A stretch of DNA of 64,000 nucleotides from contig OZ005649.1 in the NCBI GenBank assembly GCA_963930645.1, positions 43,902,275-43,966,274 of the forward strand, written 5' to 3'. This DNA comes from Salticus scenicus (taxonomy: Eukaryota > Arthropoda > Arachnida > Araneae > Salticidae). The notes below the pieces were generated by a model that saw only the letters and a program-made list of their open reading frames with translations, was not told where the DNA came from and made no database searches. Position numbers and translations under genes: made by a program. Positions 34,377-46,102 of the stretch are shown here, one piece after another; position 1 is the first letter of the stretch, and every line of letters starts with the position of its first letter.

Positions 34377-34445
34377 TAACTCCCACCCTATCAGGGCGCT
34401 AGTCCTGATATAAAGGGAGAACAGCAATTTTGTTAACAGTTCTTT

Positions 34446-35669
34446 TAAAAAACGGAGTCTTTAGTTTTTATAGAGACTACTCTGACCAGTCCGTCGCTAC
34501 CTGTGTGAACCTTTGTAATTCGACCAATTGGCCAGGATAAAGATGAGCAGCTGTTGCCTATGATAACTACCAATTCTCCTTCCTTGATATTTGTTGCAGG
34601 ATGTTGCCATTTATTATTGCAAGGAACTGAGATACTCCTTTTTCCAAGCCCTAGAAATGTCTCGTCTCATTTTTTGCACCAGTTGCCATCGGTTCTTGAG
34701 ATTCCTGCTACAGGATAGTGGTTCATCTGCAGGTGAAAGCATGACATCACCTGTAAGAAAATGTGATGGGGTGAGAACATTAATAGAGTCTGTATCGGGA
34801 TCAGTATTTTTAAAGAGGGGACGTGAATTTAATAAGTATTCAATTTGTGTTAATAAAGTGCTAAATTCCTCAAATGTCAACCGTGTATCACCGATTACTC
34901 GTTTAATATGAAATTTACAAGAACGTATTGCAGCTTCCCAAATTCCTCCGAATTAAGGTGATGTGGGAGGAATAAAATGGCACTCTATTTCGGCTTGTGT
35001 TAAATAATGTGCTACGCATTCGTTTCTTGGTAAAGACAACATTTGTTTTATTTCATCGAGTTTCCTTTTAGCACCAACAAAATTGGTTGCGTTATCGCTG
35101 TAAATATGACTAGGTGAACCACGTCTAGCACTGAAACGTCGTAAGGCAGCTATAAATGCGTCAGTCGTCAAATCGCTGACAGCTTCGATGTGTACCGCTT
35201 TTGTAGCAAGGCAAATTAATAAAGCTATGTATCCTTTTGTTGTTTTAGAGCCACGACCCTTGTTAAATTTTATATACATTGGACCAGCATAGTCCACACC
35301 ACATGCAAAGAAAGGTCGCTGGAGATTTACTCGATGTGGTGGTAAGTTTACCATGAGCTGGGGTGTAGAAGTAGCTTTGAAACGGAAACATTTCACGCAT
35401 TTATTAACAAACTTATTGAATAATCTTTTTCCACCAATGATCCAATATGCTTGTTTTATAATGTGGGATAACAATGATGGTCCTGCATGCAAGTGTGGAA
35501 TATGTTTCTCTTGTACAATAAGGTCGCTCAATTTGTGTTTAGACGGTAATATTACCGGATGCTTTTCGTTAAATGATAATTGAGCATTTTGTAAGCGACC
35601 TCCCACCCGTAACAGACCGTTCTGGTCAATGAATGGGTGTAGAGAGTGTAAATGACTTTTTCTAGACAA
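34446..35669 (-). pseudogene. Second BEL: integrase, one stop and one frameshift
   Basis: A 238-codon segment includes the pre-integrase zinc region (KHIPHLHAG, CVKCFRF) and catalytic phrases GVDYAGP and YSDNATNF. A TAA at 34955-34953 replaces a residue just before the FGGIWEAA block, which holds the catalytic Glu and lies in the same frame. The segment continues to 34614 (TPSHFLTGDVML). A 1-nt frameshift near 34612 leads to the C-terminal domain (INKEGEL/WPIGRI-type residues) ending near 34446. Nearly intact apart from these two lesions. Confidence 0.85.
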
Positions 35670-35978
35670 AATGTTTTGATTCTTGATGTGTTTTAAGTCT
35701 TCGTGAAGGTATTTATTTTGTACCCATCGAATGATGTTCTCTTCGGCGTGTTTAGTTTCCCTACATGTAAGAGGGGAACAAGAATCATTTGTTGAGACAT
35801 GAACTTTATTTGCTGATTAGCAGTTATTTATGAATCTTTTGCAATATGCCAGAATGCGTTTGATTTTAAAAAATAAAGAAAACTTATTGAATAGATGATC
35901 ATAAAGGTCATTAGATGTATCAATATGGTAGGACAAAATGGGATCAGCTTTCTTTTCAGCCGAAATTTGTTCCTCGAT

Positions 35979-37841
35979 TTATTTAGACTTAGGTGCGTCA
36001 TTTGGCCAATGTGTAGGATCCAAAAGTAACCAACTTTGGCCATTCCACCTCAAGTTGCATTCAGGTAAACTTTTAGGATCGATGCCCCGAGAAGCGATAT
36101 CAGCGGGGTTTTCTTTAGATGGAACATGTCTCCAATGTTTTGTGGGAAGAACATCTAATATTTGTGAAGTTCTATTTGCAACAAATGTTTTCCACTTACG
36201 TGGATGTGTGGATAACCAAGAAAGAACAACTGTTAAATCTGTCCATGCGTAAATGTCAAAATTATAATTTTCTAATATTTTTATGACTGAACAACATAAC
36301 TTAGATAATAAATAAGCACCACAAAGTTCCAATTTGGGAACGGAAATTTGCTTGATAGGAGCTACTTTAGTTTTGGCAACTAAGAGTGAGACATTTGATT
36401 TGTTATCATGAGTCTGTCGACAATAGATTGCAGCGGCGTAAGCATGCGTTGACGCATAGCTGAAACCATGTAATTCAAATGTACTTTCGGATGAAAGTGT
36501 GACGCATCTAGGAACAGAAAATTGGCTAATTTTATTGAATTAATTCTCATATTTAATGAGCTCCTCTTCAAATTGTTGCGGAATAGGAGAATCCCAGTCT
36601 CCTTTTGTTTACCAGAGCTTTTGATAAAAAAAATTTAACACTACTGTACAAGGTGAAATTAACCCTAAAGGATCAAAAATGCGTGCGGATTCAGACAAAA
36701 TGCGTCTTTTTGTTAGTGGTGGTTTGAGTGTAAGTGCGGTTTTGAAAATAAATGTATCTGCTAAAGAGTTCCAGTAAAGCCCTAGAACTTTAGAACCTTC
36801 ATTATTGTTTGGTATTATTTTAAAGTCTGTATCTGTGATGCAATTTTCGCGAAATTCCGTAAGGAATTCATTCGAATTGGAATTCCACTTTCTCAAACGA
36901 AACCCATGTTCCTGCAAAACATTAGCAGTTTCCTTAGCAATTAATATTGCGCTCTTAACCGAGTTTGAACCAGATATCAAGTCATCCATATCTTTTAATA
37001 AAGCATGAGACGAGTGCATTTTGATTATAATCTAGAGCGATTTGCTTAATGCACCTAGTGGCCAAAAAGGATGCTGGAGCAAGGCCATATGTAACAGTTT
37101 TCAATTTATATTCCTTTATTTCCTCATTGGGGTTGTATCTCCAAAGGATTTTTTGATAATTTTGATCGTCCTCAGAAATTAAAACCTGGCAGTACATTTT
37201 CTCCACGTCTGCAGAAAAACTATCTCCGGTAATCGGAAATTAAGTAAGATCTCAAAAATGTCTCGTTGTAATTTAGGGCCAATACCCAAAACTGAATTTA
37301 ATGATTTACCATCAGAAGTTTTACAGGAACCGTCAAAAATGACTCTTAATTTAGTGGTAGTGCTAGAAGGTTTAATAACTGCGTGATGAGGTAAGAAATA
37401 TTGTTCCCTTTGAGAAATATTTAGTGAATTCTGAGTAATTACCTCCATGTGTCCTAATTGTTCGTATTCATATAAAAAATCCTTATACTGTTGTTCGAAT
37501 TCCGGATTTTCAGAAAATTTCCTCTCCATTGCATATAATCGGGAAAGTGCAGCAAGCCTTGTTTTACATAATTCGGATTTGCATTTATAAAATGGTAATT
37601 TTATCACAAAACGGCCTTCTGGATTAATTGAATAATTTTCCCGAAAATGTGACTCCACAAACTGTTCCTCGGGTGAAAGTAACTTCTCACTTGGATTAAA
37701 AACTTCTTCTAATTCCCAAAAACGTTTTAACTCACTATAAATATTAGTTTCGTAAATATGTAAATTTGAAATCGAATTAGATTTTGTCTGATTCAGGTAA
37801 TTTTCCGGATATGAGAAAACCAAAAATTGAATTTTGAGCAA
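35979..37841 (-). pseudogene. Second BEL: reverse transcriptase and RNase H, multiply frameshifted
   Basis: Five overlapping-frame blocks in order. First, the RT entry (EQYFLPHHAVIKPSSTTTKL, LRVIFDGSCK; 37841-37179). Next, the palm (VTYGLAPASF; 37206-36982) and the active-site block, where DMDDLISG stands where Y-x-D-D is expected (37019-36609). Then an A17-like block (36571-36380) and RNase H (MELCGAYLLSKL, WRHVPSKENPADIASRGI; 36332-35979). In RNase H the usual TDS reads TDL. Non-functional. Confidence 0.85.
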
Positions 37842-38754
37842 TTAAACCATTCTCAGTACAAATTGTTTGACCAGGAAATAAAATAGAAAAAAAATAGAAA
37901 AAAAATAATCAGATCCCAAAATCACGTCAATTTTACTTGGAATTTCAAATTTGGGATCGGCCAGTTGCATATTCTTTAAATGCGAAAAATGTTCTTTGTT
38001 TATTTTCTCTGATGGCAATGGAGCTGTTAATTTATCTAATATAAAAACTCGCATGGATAACTTGACATCGGAATCGTGAATGGAAATTAAATTAATGTCT
38101 GTATAACCTTTAGTTATTGCAATTTTTGAATTTGCCAACCCTTTGACGGGAAATCTTACATTTTTCTCTCATAACGTAAAATACTCATACATGATTCAGT
38201 GATAAATGAACTTTCAGAGCCCGAATTGCATAAAATTTTTATCACATGTCTCTGACCCATTGAATCATAAATATAAGCAATAGCTGTAGGAAGTAAAGCG
38301 AAAGATGTTTGTATAAAATGATTATGAGTACTTGTTTGCAATTGAGATATACCAGATGGCTCTGTACAATTCGCAGAATTTTTAAAATTATTACCAGCAG
38401 ATGAAGCCGAAGCTATATAAGTTTTCAAATTATTATCGCATATACTAGAATGATGTTTTGCATTACAAAAATGACAGGTATAAGTGGAATTACATTGAGC
38501 GAGAGAGTGTTTATTAGATAAACAGTTGCTGCATAATGAGTTCTTTCTAACAAATTATTTTCTATCCTTAACAGGGAGTTCTTTAAATTTAAAGCATTTA
38601 AACAAGAAATGATTATTGTTTTTGCATAAAATACATTTGTAATTAATGTTAGAATGAAATTTAGATAACTTAAATTGTTTATCTTTATTTTGTTTACACT
38701 CATTCTCTTCACTCTCATTTTCATTACATAATTCCATAGATGCACATTTATCAT
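37842..38754 (-). pseudogene. Second BEL: zinc knuckle and aspartic protease region
   Basis: A CCHC motif (CILCKNNNHFLFKC, ~38640) is followed in other frames by a DUF1758-type protease block (38428-38156). There the catalytic motif reads LCNSGSESSF, with Asn where Asp is required. The distal part (38138-37842, KIDVILGSDYF) ends in an A-rich run with a frameshift. The Asp-to-Asn change alone would abolish proteolysis. Confidence 0.8.
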
Positions 38755-38859
38755 TAATAAATTATAAAAACATCTCTAAAGTAGGAAAATCAATTTTTGC
38801 AGAATATTGTGCCTATTCTTCACGTGATTTATGGTCAAGTTTTTGTAATAAAATATAAA

Positions 38860-39636
38860 TTAACCATCTCTTTCAGTAGCTTTAGTGTCAATAGTCTTTA
38901 ATCCCCTAATTACTTCATCTGAAGTACCTGCTATCTTACGTAAGTTATATGCATTAGCATGAATTACAGCTGGTTGATCAATAAAGGTTTTAATAAGCGC
39001 AGAAATAATTTGTTTTTTCTTATCGTATCTAGTAAGTAATTTTTCCCAGGCTTCTAGATAACTATTCTCAGATATTGGAATGTGTTTAATAATAGAAGCC
39101 GGTTCATCTTTTAATAAACCCTTTAGGTATTGGAATTTTTGCACATTACACAAATTAACATTCTCGTGAACTAATGATATATACAAATCCTTAAAAGACA
39201 TCAAATCTTTATAATTTCCACTAAACGGGCAAATATTTAATTTTGGCAATCGAAAATTACTAGATATAGCATTTGTGTTAATGGGAGGATTTTGAAAGTT
39301 TAAAACATTAGATTGCATGTTTACAGATAAATTTTCAAGTTTTTGTTGAAGCTTGGCTTTGGTTTCATAATATTTTAGCTCAAATTCTTCTATTTCTGAT
39401 ACTTCATTAGGTAATTCAGAATCGGCTTTATCAAAATCAGAATAAATAATTTCAATATTTTCAAGTTTATTTACGAGATCATGTTTTTGAAAAATTTGAT
39501 TTTCATTATTTATAAAATTCATAATTCTAGTAAGCGCAGATTTCACCCTGCCTCGATAATGTTTTGATATTTTTTCAGCCTCTTCTAAAGCGACAGTTTC
39601 ATTGCTGTCATCGTCATTGTTCTTTTTGGTTGCCAT
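38860..39636 (-). pseudogene. Second BEL: Gag (258 codons, truncated)
   Basis: ATG-initiated, 150 bp after the LTR. Coiled N-terminus (EEAEKISKHYRGRVKSALTR), then a DUF1759-type core (RLPKLNICPFSGNYKDLMSF, KFQYLKGLLKDEPASI). A stop at 38860 cuts it before the zinc knuckle. Confidence 0.85.
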
Positions 39637-39770
39637 TACTACGTAATGGAGTAATGCGAAAAACCAAAGTCAAACTTGTAAAATAGGAAAATAAGTACTT
39701 ATCTGTTTTATTCCTTAATAGCTGCTCTTGGATATCCAAATTTGTAAGCTAGCCAAAATTCACGCAGAAT

Positions 39771-39788
39771 ATCTCGCCGGTGCCTCCA
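39771..39788 (-). promoter_or_regulatory. Primer-binding site of the second BEL element (tRNA-Thr-like)
   Basis: Minus strand TGGAGGCACCGGCGAGAT, 5 nt inside the 5' LTR. Its complement resembles a tRNA-Thr 3' end (…GCCTCCA). Confidence 0.7.
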
Positions 39789-39793
39789 AAATA

Positions 39794-40201
39794 TGTTATG
39801 TAACGTGATGTGAAGATAACAATAAATACTCGTTCGTTCGTTCACAAACCAAAACTATATTAAACACACACAGATTTGAATATGCGTTGAAGACAAAAGT
39901 TGCGATAAAACATTGTGATTGAATATTTAACATAAACAATATAATGCAAGTAATAATGCGAAAATATTAATGTAAAGTAATAATTGCGAATAATGTGAAA
40001 GGTAGCATGCAAACTACCGTGCGGAAAAAGAATATCTTAAACTGTTCTTTTTGGTTTCTGTTTGAGTAGAGTTTAGATGCTTGTTCCTGTTGAACAGAAA
40101 AAAGTAAAGTTGAGATGAAAACAGTTAAGTCAAAAGTGTCAATGAGTGCGGAGTTCGATTATGTTAGGAATCGAATATGACTGGATGGTGGAAATCGAAC
40201 A
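39794..40201 (-). repeat. 5' LTR of the second BEL element
   Basis: 408 bp, partner of 33969-34376; followed by TSD CTATC. Confidence 0.92.
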
Positions 40202-40416
40202 CTATCTAAATTTCGGTCTCTGTAATGCAGCACAGACCTTTCATCCAACGCTTTATTAACGAAGTTTTAGGTGATCTTAAATTTTGTTATAAATGTCTAG
40301 ACGATATTTTAATCTTTAGTGAAACTGAAGCTGAGCACGATATTCATATCTGCACTGTTTTTGAGCGATTGCAATCTTATGGCTTCGCAATTAATGTACT
40401 TAAATACTTAATATGA
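40202..40416 (+). pseudogene. Ty3/Gypsy reverse transcriptase relic, 3' part
   Basis: After the TSD the sequence reads FGLCNAAQTF and, one frameshift later, QRFINEVLGDLKFCYKCLDD with ILIFSETEAEH. This is the RT palm with CLDD in place of YLDD. Its frame joins the 5' part at 33968. It ends in a stop at 40414; nothing recognisable follows. Confidence 0.8.
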
Positions 40417-40604
40417 AATTTTTGTACATTTTTTAGCATTTCATTACATTTTTTTTTTTTTTCTCTCTCTTTCAGTTTCAAGTTTCCTGTACATATTTTA
40501 TACATCATGATTATATTTTTATTTATTTATTTATTTATTTATTTTTTTAATTTTGTTCGCTTTTTCAGATAATTTCGTTGTAGTTTATCACATAAAAAGT
40601 GTTA

Positions 40605-40638
<34 letters not shown>

Positions 40639-41270
40639 GTAAAATTAATATATTTGCTAGCTAAACTTGTGCAGATATAAGTATGCTGCAAAATATAGTT
40701 TAATAAAGCATTGAAAACTGTCATTTTAATTTTCATGCATTCTAAAAAATGTTAAAGCAGTTTTAATTATTTGAAGTACTTCTTAAATAATGCTTCGGAT
40801 TTGTCTAATTTAATATTTCTAGTAATATTTTATATAATTTAATATTTCTAGTATTTAAATAGTAATAGCAATATAAGTTGTTAATAAAACTTTTTTTTTT
40901 AAATTTTAAATTGTTAAATATTTTTATTTTGAAAAGAAATCGTTACTGTATTACAATTCTAACGTTCATTTATAAAATAGAATTTATTGAAAGCTATTGA
41001 AGCTATTATATTTCATATTAAAAATGAATAACATCTTCAAACTTATATTGACAGAATAAAAAAGATGAAATAAATAAAAAATAAAACAAATATAACTTTA
41101 AAAGATATAAAAATTAAAACACATACAGATTAAAATAAGTAAAGAAAGAAATAAAAAAGAAAAGAAAACTATTTTTTTTCCGAATTAAAAAAACAAATAC
41201 AACACAGCGTGCTGTAAAATTACAACACCAGATATCTTATTTTCACTTTAACTAGTGCCTAGTAGGTAAT
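40417..41270. other. AT-rich filler
   Basis: Poly-T runs (40450-40462, 40612-40638), ATTT repeats (~40518-40544) and A-rich sequence. No gene seen. Confidence 0.6.
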
Positions 41271-41400
41271 GTGCAGATTATCTAGATAATTCGCAGATTA
41301 CCTAGGTAATTTGAGAAATAAAACAATTTTTCTCACTTTAACGGATCATCCTAGTTAATGTGCAGATTACCTAGCTAATCTGCAGATTAACTGGTTTCTG
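41271..41400. repeat. Cluster of short palindromes (GCAGATTACCTAGGTAAT type)
   Basis: Successive palindromes ATTATCTAGATAAT, ATTACCTAGGTAAT and ATTACCTAGCTAAT, each preceded by GCAG, with TAGGTAATGTGCAGATTA at the left and GTTAATGTGCAGATTACC in the middle. Confidence 0.7.
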
Positions 41401-41636
41401 CACTTTAGCGGTAACAATAATATTAATAGCGGTTAAAAAAAAAAAAAAGTGTTTAATATTTTAAAAAAAGAATTATCTACTTCTGTTGGGTATATTTTTA
41501 CTTTATACAGTAAGCCCTGCATGAAAGTGATATTATTAAAGTTTTACATTTAGTTTTAGGCGTACAAACCAACAATATATAACATACAAAAATATAGATA
41601 ATAAGATTAAACTAAAATCTCAGAAAGGATATTTAA

Positions 41637-41941
41637 CACTTTCTCGACCGCTGACGTAGATCCACGTCATTGGAAATCTGTAACTCCTCCAGTGGGCGTT
41701 TCTTTCACAATTTGTGTGTAACTATATTTCTTAAGAATATTCCTTATATTAATATTTATATAAACAAAATAGTATGAATACAAATACTTTCACTAGAAAG
41801 AGTATAATTATGATGTATATTCATATGTAAAATAAATATGGATGTAGAAAACCTCGTTCTGACATAATGTAGTTTGAATGAATGACGCCCACAGGCGGAA
41901 CAGACTATCTAAAAGGCAAAAATATGCGGTCGCGAAAGTGT
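41637..41941. mobile_element. piggyBac-type MITE flanked by TTAA
   Basis: CACTTTCTCGACCGC at the left and GCGGTCGCGAAAGTG at the right form the TIR, with TTAA at 41633-41636 and 41942-41945. The subterminal GACGT/GGCGTT phrases are not mirrored perfectly. No ORF. Confidence 0.6.
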
Positions 41942-41945
41942 TTAA

Positions 41946-42634
41946 TATTCAATAGAAAGGAGATACTGTTCAAAATCATTTCTATTTTGAGTAATACGTC
42001 ACGTCTTTATACGTTTCTCTAAATCATGAAATTATTTCACAAATTCATGATTAAATAACTGAAACTTTGTCATCAACAATTGAAACGGTAAATTTAACTC
42101 CTTTATATATGCTAGAGTTCTATAAAGAGTCAAACAAACTAAAATTAAGGAAACAAAAAACATTTTTTAAAGTAAAGTATTGTTCAGAAAAAGCCAGAGG
42201 GTGGAGTTTATTATACTTTTGGAATGCTATCAAAATTTCCCGCCTGCAATGCATTAATTTTATGAAAATAGGTTATTATGTATAGTAAACATTGAAACCT
42301 TACTTAGATACCGATAAAAAATAAAACAAAAAAACAAAATATAATAAAATAAAAATTTTCTGTATTGGACTGAATTTGCATAAATTGGTCTGATAAAGTA
42401 TGCCCCACATAAAACGGTTTCCTATTGCCCAGAACGAATACTCCCCGTTCTGCAGTCGTCTACTGTACTTGAATTCTTAATTTTAAATGTGTAAAATCTA
42501 TATTTTAAAAGTAATTAGACATATTACTTTGTTTTAAATTCTTTTTTCATAATAAATGTGACGCCAGTTTTACGCCGTGATTAGAAAAATCGAAAATAAA
42601 TAATACTTGGGCTTTGTTTCAATAATAGATTTTA

Positions 42635-42680
<46 letters not shown>

Positions 42681-42889
42681 ACTATATTATTTAGTATTGA
42701 AAAAAACATTTAATAAAAATTTAATATTTTATTATATTACGTCATGCGATAAAATTTAAATAGCATTAGCTCCATTCACTCCATTCACACGTTTTGAAGT
42801 CTCGTTATTAGGTTTTCTTTTGCATCTCAGCTAATTGAGTTAGACCGTTCAAAATTGGTATATATAGGTTAATTAGGAGGGGTTAGAAA
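41946..42889. other. AT-rich filler
   Basis: Contains poly-A (42642-42677). A 72-aa ORF at 42067-42285 has no recognisable features. Confidence 0.5.
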
Positions 42890-43590
42890 GGTGGGGAAGG
42901 AATAGGCGCGCACAGCGTGCACGGGACTGCGCTGCCGAAGGCAGTAAGGACCCGACTTTTTATCCGATGATAAAGGATTTTTTTTATTTTATTTTCTTAA
43001 GAATAAAAGTTTGACTTGAGAAGGAATATGTGCGCGCAGCGTACGTATATCTTCACACGTGCACGCGCAGCGCGCATGGTTTTGCGCTGCCAAAGGCAGT
43101 GGGGACCAGGTGTGAGTTTTTACCCGATGCTAAATGATTTTTTTTTTTTTAATTCCTTTTCTTAAGAATGAAAGTTTATGAGTAATAACATGGAATTTTG
43201 AGAAATCATAAGGATGGTGAAGGAATACGTGCGCGCAGCTCACGGGTCTACGCTGCCGAAGGCAGTGGGGACCCGGTGTGAGTTTTTACCCGATGCTAAA
43301 TGATTTTTTTTATTTCCTTTTCTTAAGAATGAAAGTTTGTGAGTAATAATATGGAATTTTAAGAAATCATAAATGATGATGAATGAATACGCGCGCGCAG
43401 CGCACTGGTCTACGCTGCCGAAGGCGTTGGGGACTCTGTGTGAGCTTTTACCAGATCACAATTGATTTTTTTTTTCCTTTTCTTAAGAGTAATGTTAATG
43501 AGTGATAAGATGCAATTTTGAGAATTCATTCATTGTAGTGATTCATTTAAAAATACTGACCAGCTAGTGGACGAAGCTCGCTAGTTTGTT
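42890..43590. repeat. Tandem array, four ~160-bp units with GC-rich cores
   Basis: Each unit has a GCGCGCAGCG-type core, then CTGCCGAAGGCAGTGGGGAC, TTTACCCGATGCTAAATGATT, a T-run and TTTTCTTAAGAATGAAAGTT. The GCTGCC..GGCAG core (an inverted repeat) recurs at ~42931, 43087, 43252 and 43416. The right edge carries AGCTAGTGGACGAAGCTCGC. Unit GC content contrasts with the flanks. Confidence 0.75.
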
Positions 43591-44827
43591 TTATAAAATC
43601 TAATGAAAATTAATAAATATTAATTTATTAATTTAAAAAAAGAAGAAAAAGTACTGTTCACTTCGTATTGCTCTTTCAAATAATAATCCTCGTCTTACCG
43701 CGTTTTCTAAATCGTAACATTTAACTTGAGGTGCACAAATCCCAGAATAATCAAGAAAAAAAAAAAAAACGACAAAGGGATAAAATAGAATTTTAGCAGT
43801 GAGAAACTAGGAAAAGTTATGTAATATTTAAGAACAAAGACTTAACATTTCTGAATCGAGTATACTCCCTTTTACAACGGTAGGCCTTTACACAAATTTT
43901 CCAAAACTTTACATTATAAAATAAAATTATTTTACGTACTTCCAATTAAATCATTTAAATTTTGTCTTCAGCATTCAATGTAGTAAATGCCATTGACATT
44001 TATGCATACCAGCGTCACATATAGAGTCATATACGAATATGCAAACTAGTTTTTTTAATATTGTTTCCGCAATATGGAGGCGGGGCTTCATTTCTTTTGG
44101 AATTCTTTCATAATCGCTCGCTTGCATTGCGATAATTTTATAAAAAATTTACAGTTTGTATCATAAACATCGAAATGTTGCTTAGAAAACAATTAGAATA
44201 AGATAAAGGTAAATTAAAATAGCTTTTCGTCAAAATATATACAGATATTTACTGACAGAGGATACAAATTATGACGACCCCCTAACAGCAGTAAAAAATA
44301 AAATACCACTGTAACTCAAAAAATAATGTTAAGAACAAGCTGTAAATTTGGAAACCCATGTTTTTGATGATGCCCGTTCTATTCATGCAAAAATTAACAC
44401 AGGTCATAATTCATAATTTTTTTAAATATGAAATTATTAATAATTTTCAGAATTTTCATTAAAAAAAATTATCAAAAATATGCATGGAATATGTTTGGGT
44501 CACTTCATTTTATCGTATTTAAAAAAAAAAAAAAAAAAAAAAAAACAGAATTTGAATATCATAATTTAATGTTTGTCACATTCATTTAACATTAACATTG
44601 TCATATTTTGACAGCTTATAACTCTATGAAAAATTGAGCAAAATATATAAATTATACCATTTTCCGCGATGATTTGATCCAAAGAATTCAAATAAATTAT
44701 AAAAAGTGGGAGTTACCATTGAAAAAAATGAAGTACGAATGATGCCAGTTTTAATATGTAGACGACCTCTTAAGCAAAATCTAACTATACCATTATAAAC
44801 TAGACGTTATTACAAATTGATTGGTAT
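43591..44827. other. AT-rich filler
   Basis: Poly-A at ~43758-43769 and ~44521-44545; no gene seen. Confidence 0.5.
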
Positions 44828-44833
44828 CAACCA

Positions 44834-45061
44834 CAGGGGTCGTACTCTCCGCCTTTTTTTCAGGACACTCTCAATAATGAAATTTTTCTTAATTTATTGC
44901 TACCACTGTTTTTATGCAATATTCTCTACACTGTATAATCATGACACATCACTATAAACATATCCAGAAATTTTTCTTCATAAAATTAGTGGTGGCTAAA
45001 AAGACAAAAATTTCTTATCTTTGAGAGTGTCCTGAAAAAAGGGCGGAGAGTACGACCCCTG
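44834..45061. mobile_element. MITE with ~40-bp TIRs
   Basis: CAGGGGTCGTACTCTCCGCC at the left is matched by its reverse complement at the right; the TIR continues through TTTCAGGACACTCTCAA. CAACCA flanks both sides (44828-44833 and 45062-45067). A diverged relative is at 51751-51978. Confidence 0.85.
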
Positions 45062-45070
45062 CAACCACAT

Positions 45071-45241
45071 GCAGAGCTGCCAACCTAATCCGGCAAATTG
45101 TTAGTACCGCCCCTTTTTCTGCACCAGTCATTTCTTAGAGTTTTTTTCTTCTTAATGCATCACAAATGTATTTTTAAAAATTAAGTGGTGTAGAAAAAGG
45201 GGCGGTACTAACAATTTGCCGGATTAGGTTGGCAGCTCTGC
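45071..45241. mobile_element. MITE with ~55-bp perfect TIRs
   Basis: GCAGAGCTGCCAACCTAATC... is mirrored at the right end for ~55 bp (GGTACTAACAATTTGCCGG core). ACAT flanks both sides (45067-45070 and 45242-45245). Lies 9 bp from the preceding MITE. Confidence 0.85.
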
Positions 45242-45245
45242 ACAT

Positions 45246-46102
45246 GTTTCTACGACAACTTATGGCGAAATTAGATGGGGGAGTGGCCTTTTTTTTCTGA
45301 CTGTACAGAGACACCCAAAAGTATCCCAATGTATTACGTTATGAACGGTATTTCTTTAAAGCACATTTTAAAGGTTTTGTATTAAAGAAATTGTAATAAA
45401 ATTGATTTATTATTCATATGCACAAAATTTTGTTTTCTATAGAGTATGGTTTGTATTATAGAATATGATTTGCTTTAAGATTTTCATGGTCACGTTAAAG
45501 AAGAAAAATCAGGCACATTATGGGCTATAAGTAGAAATTGCTATAACTGAATGTTTGACATGTTAAACGTTATTTTCACTTTACAACAACATGTAAAAGT
45601 GTTTATGCATTCACTTAGTCTATCTGTCTTTCTATTTGTGTGTAGGACGATGCTCTAATTTTCGTTAATATTTATAGAATGCCTTGAAATCAATTAATGT
45701 TATTGAAGTACACTATGATATATTCTGTATTAAAAATGATACAAATATTCCAATTTGGTTTGAGTACAGGAACTGTCAAAAAATTTCTGTGTATTACAGT
45801 CAGTATGAGGCATATTCTGGTATATTTACACTCCATGCAACATGGCGAAATTGGTATTTCTTTTTAAGATACCCAGAACTATTTTTCCTGTGAAATACGT
45901 CGTGATTAGCATAATTTATTGGTTTACAAGTTCCCTCAGAGTTTTTCTGATTCATAAAGATATATAAATGGAAATTGTTCATCGTAAATTTCAAATATCG
46001 TCAGGATTATTTTTTAACAACTTATGGTGTATTGTATACGCAAAATATGCAATATACCGGCTATATAAAAGCAAACTTCTCAGTGCTTTCTTTTCAGAAA
46101 AA
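45246..46102. other. AT-rich filler
   Basis: No convincing gene. The start carries a fragment similar to the 173-bp family (CAGAGACACCCAAAAGT, ~45306). Confidence 0.4.

Larger units (their letters stand above)
33969..40201 (-). mobile_element. Second BEL/Pao element, decayed, nested in the Gypsy relic
   Basis: 6,233 bp with 408-bp LTRs (TGTTATGTAACG...GAACA as read on the plus strand) and a perfect 5-bp duplication CTATC at 33964-33968 and 40202-40206. LTRs differ at about 14 of 408 positions by eye (~3.4%), so it is older than the outer BEL at 13375-30010. All pol domains are recognisable on the minus strand but broken by many frameshifts, one clear stop (34953) and active-site changes. Confidence 0.92.

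Noticed and set aside
33969..40201. Endogenous retrovirus with env
   Set aside because: Only gag-PR-RT-RH-IN of BEL type is present; there is no extra ORF after integrase.
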